From: Bacteroidaceae bacterium
Lineage (GTDB): Bacteria > Bacteroidota > Bacteroidia > Bacteroidales > Bacteroidaceae
Length of the DNA: 6,358 nucleotides
Direction of reading: 5' to 3'
NCBI GenBank assembly: GCA_017466965.1
Contig: JAFTTD010000197.1
Coordinates: 1-6,358 of the forward strand
In this document: positions 6,305 through 6,358 of the stretch, one piece after another
How positions within the stretch are numbered: the first letter of the stretch is position 1
Layout: each line of letters starts with the position of its first letter
Translations under genes and position numbers: made by a program
The notes under the pieces: generated by a model
Database searches by the model: none
What the model was told of the DNA's origin: nothing
The model's input: the letters and a program-made list of their open reading frames with translations, nothing else

Positions 6305-6358
6305 ATGAAAACAAGAGCATCATTAAAAAAACGTACACCTGATTGCGTTATCGTAAGA
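6305..6358 (+). CDS. rpmJ: 50S ribosomal protein L36 (bL36), 5' end only
   Basis: The window ends 18 codons into this gene. The visible product MKTRASLKKRTPDCVIVR matches the start of L36 (E. coli MKVRASVKKLCRNCKIVKR), a 37-38-residue protein at the base of the L7/L12 side of the 50S. Position 11, the first zinc-ligand Cys in zinc-type L36, is Thr here, while C14 remains. This points to the zinc-free form common in Bacteroidota, but the later ligand positions lie outside the window. rpmJ directly after infA is the standard order; rpsM, rpsK, rpsD, rpoA and rplQ would be expected next. No SD is seen (AAATAATAT before the ATG). Confidence 0.93.
   Translation, partial: MKTRASLKKRTPDCVIVR

Overview
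The window is a continuous piece of the bacterial spc ribosomal-protein operon, running into the start of the alpha-operon genes, all on the plus strand. In order it holds rplN (3' end only), rplX, rplE, rpsN, rpsH, rplF, rplR, rpsE, rpmD, rplO, secY, map, infA and rpmJ (5' end only). Every complete gene looks intact. I see no RNA gene, mobile element, CRISPR array, long repeat or factor-independent terminator.

The organism is most likely a member of Bacteroidota, order Bacteroidales (Bacteroides- or Prevotella-like). The proteins read like that group's versions from memory, for example L24 ending in SGEEI, L18 opening MITKIERR, the S5 core, and L36 opening MKTRASLKKRTPDC. The gene order secY-map-infA-rpmJ with no adk also fits. 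So do AT-rich DNA and mostly A/T-rich start regions without a Shine-Dalgarno (SD) sequence. Genus cannot be settled from this window.

Layout: bases 1-3883 encode 50S proteins L14, L24, L5, L6, L18, L30 and L15 and 30S proteins S14, S8 and S5. Bases 3887-5263 encode SecY, the channel of the Sec translocon. Bases 5272-6069 encode type I methionine aminopeptidase, which trims the start Met from many of the proteins made here. Bases 6077-6295 encode initiation factor IF-1, and the window ends 18 codons into L36. Gaps are 3-22 nt, with one 1-nt overlap (rplX/rplE). The exception is the 59-nt rpsN-rpsH spacer, which carries a small GC hairpin. No internal promoter or terminator is convincing, so the genes are probably co-transcribed and partly translationally coupled.

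This is a conserved housekeeping region and I found no new system. Points worth a second look are modest: a few strong SD sequences in a lineage that mostly does not use them, the hairpin before the S8 gene, loss of a zinc-ligand Cys in L36, a Lys at the SecY position equivalent to E. coli Arg357, and extra cysteines in L18 and MetAP.
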